From Thermoplasmatales archaeon UBA509 (GTDB lineage Archaea > Thermoplasmatota > Thermoplasmata > Thermoplasmatales > Thermoplasmataceae), in the NCBI GenBank assembly GCA_002498845.1, contig DAJC01000057.1, positions 1-39,963 of the forward strand: a stretch of 39,963 nt of DNA, written 5' to 3'. Shown here piece by piece: positions 39,867-39,963 of this stretch. The notes beneath the pieces were generated by a model that worked only from the letters and a program-made list of their open reading frames with translations, was not told the DNA's origin and made no database searches. Each line of letters starts with the position of its first letter. Within the stretch, counting starts at the first letter, position 1. A program made the translations under genes and the position numbers.

Positions 39867-39963
39867 GCAACAATGAGTTTTCATTCACAGTATTACTGAA
39901 AGACTAAATGTTTTGACAGGCGAATACCGGATTCATTGGGTAAAATTAAGTGCCGTGAGCCGG

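Noticed and set aside
1..39963. tRNA, rRNA, CRISPR arrays and insertion sequences
   Set aside because: Looked for TpsiC-like GTTCRANNC boxes, regular spaced repeats, transposase motifs and terminal inverted repeats on both strands; the few GTTC-like matches lie inside coding sequence and no array or transposase was found.

Overview
The window looks like the chromosome of an acidophilic or thermophilic euryarchaeon of the Thermoplasmata (Thermoplasmatales-like). The evidence is archaeal-type promoters (TATA boxes centred about 25-30 nt before many start codons, so many leaderless mRNAs), heavy use of AGG and ATA codons, very compact operons with 4-bp overlaps, a double-thioredoxin-fold protein disulfide oxidoreductase, a branched-chain-type 2-oxoacid dehydrogenase operon, GH15/GH57 glucan enzymes and PHS-like sugar/phosphate-type MFS carriers. 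The species cannot be named from sequence alone. No rRNA, tRNA, CRISPR array or insertion sequence was recognised.

Layout. 1-4.8 kb: the 3' end of a CCG-type Fe-S oxidoreductase, a fused 3-hydroxyacyl-CoA dehydrogenase/enoyl-CoA hydratase with an SCP2 protein, a divergent APC amino-acid permease behind an 18-bp perfect palindrome, and a protein disulfide oxidoreductase. 5-9 kb: an AlaX editing protein with an altered metal-site residue, a Gfo/Idh/MocA oxidoreductase, an MFS carrier and a PduO-type cobalamin adenosyltransferase. 9-15 kb: a six-gene minus-strand operon lipA-E1alpha-E1beta-E2-E3-lipB, which encodes a 2-oxoacid dehydrogenase complex together with the enzymes that make its lipoyl cofactor. 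15-25 kb: a membrane-anchored protein, a membrane Fe-S protein resembling ETF:menaquinone oxidoreductase, a second PHS-like MFS carrier, etfB-etfA, and an operon of thiolase plus two acyl-CoA dehydrogenase homologues. 25-29 kb: small membrane and hypothetical proteins, a dienelactone hydrolase, a GT4 glycosyltransferase followed by a membrane-anchored winged-helix regulator that carries a frameshift, and a SHOCT membrane protein behind a tandem palindromic operator. 29-36 kb: a glucan (glycogen-type) cluster with a DUF5752-like protein, GH57 amylase, glycosyltransferase, debranching enzyme and GH15 glucoamylase/trehalase. 36-40 kb: a small membrane protein, a VOC protein, a nuclease-like/DUF2075 helicase-like protein and an MFS carrier.

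How it works together. The window holds every enzyme class of a fatty-acyl or branched-chain acyl-CoA beta-oxidation spiral (acyl-CoA dehydrogenase, hydratase, 3-hydroxyacyl-CoA dehydrogenase, thiolase) plus the electron path EtfAB to membrane Fe-S/cytochrome-b-like protein to quinone. The adjacent 2-oxoacid dehydrogenase makes acyl-CoAs from branched 2-oxoacids or pyruvate. The strongest unusual signal is the adjacent acyl-CoA dehydrogenase pair. The two proteins have lost complementary halves of the FAD/catalytic site, which predicts an obligate heteromer with one composite active site per pair, as seen for mycobacterial alpha2beta2 enzymes. Other points of interest are the tandem operator next to the frameshifted membrane regulator, the full lipoate/2-oxoacid dehydrogenase operon in an archaeon, and the lone nuclease-helicase-like protein.
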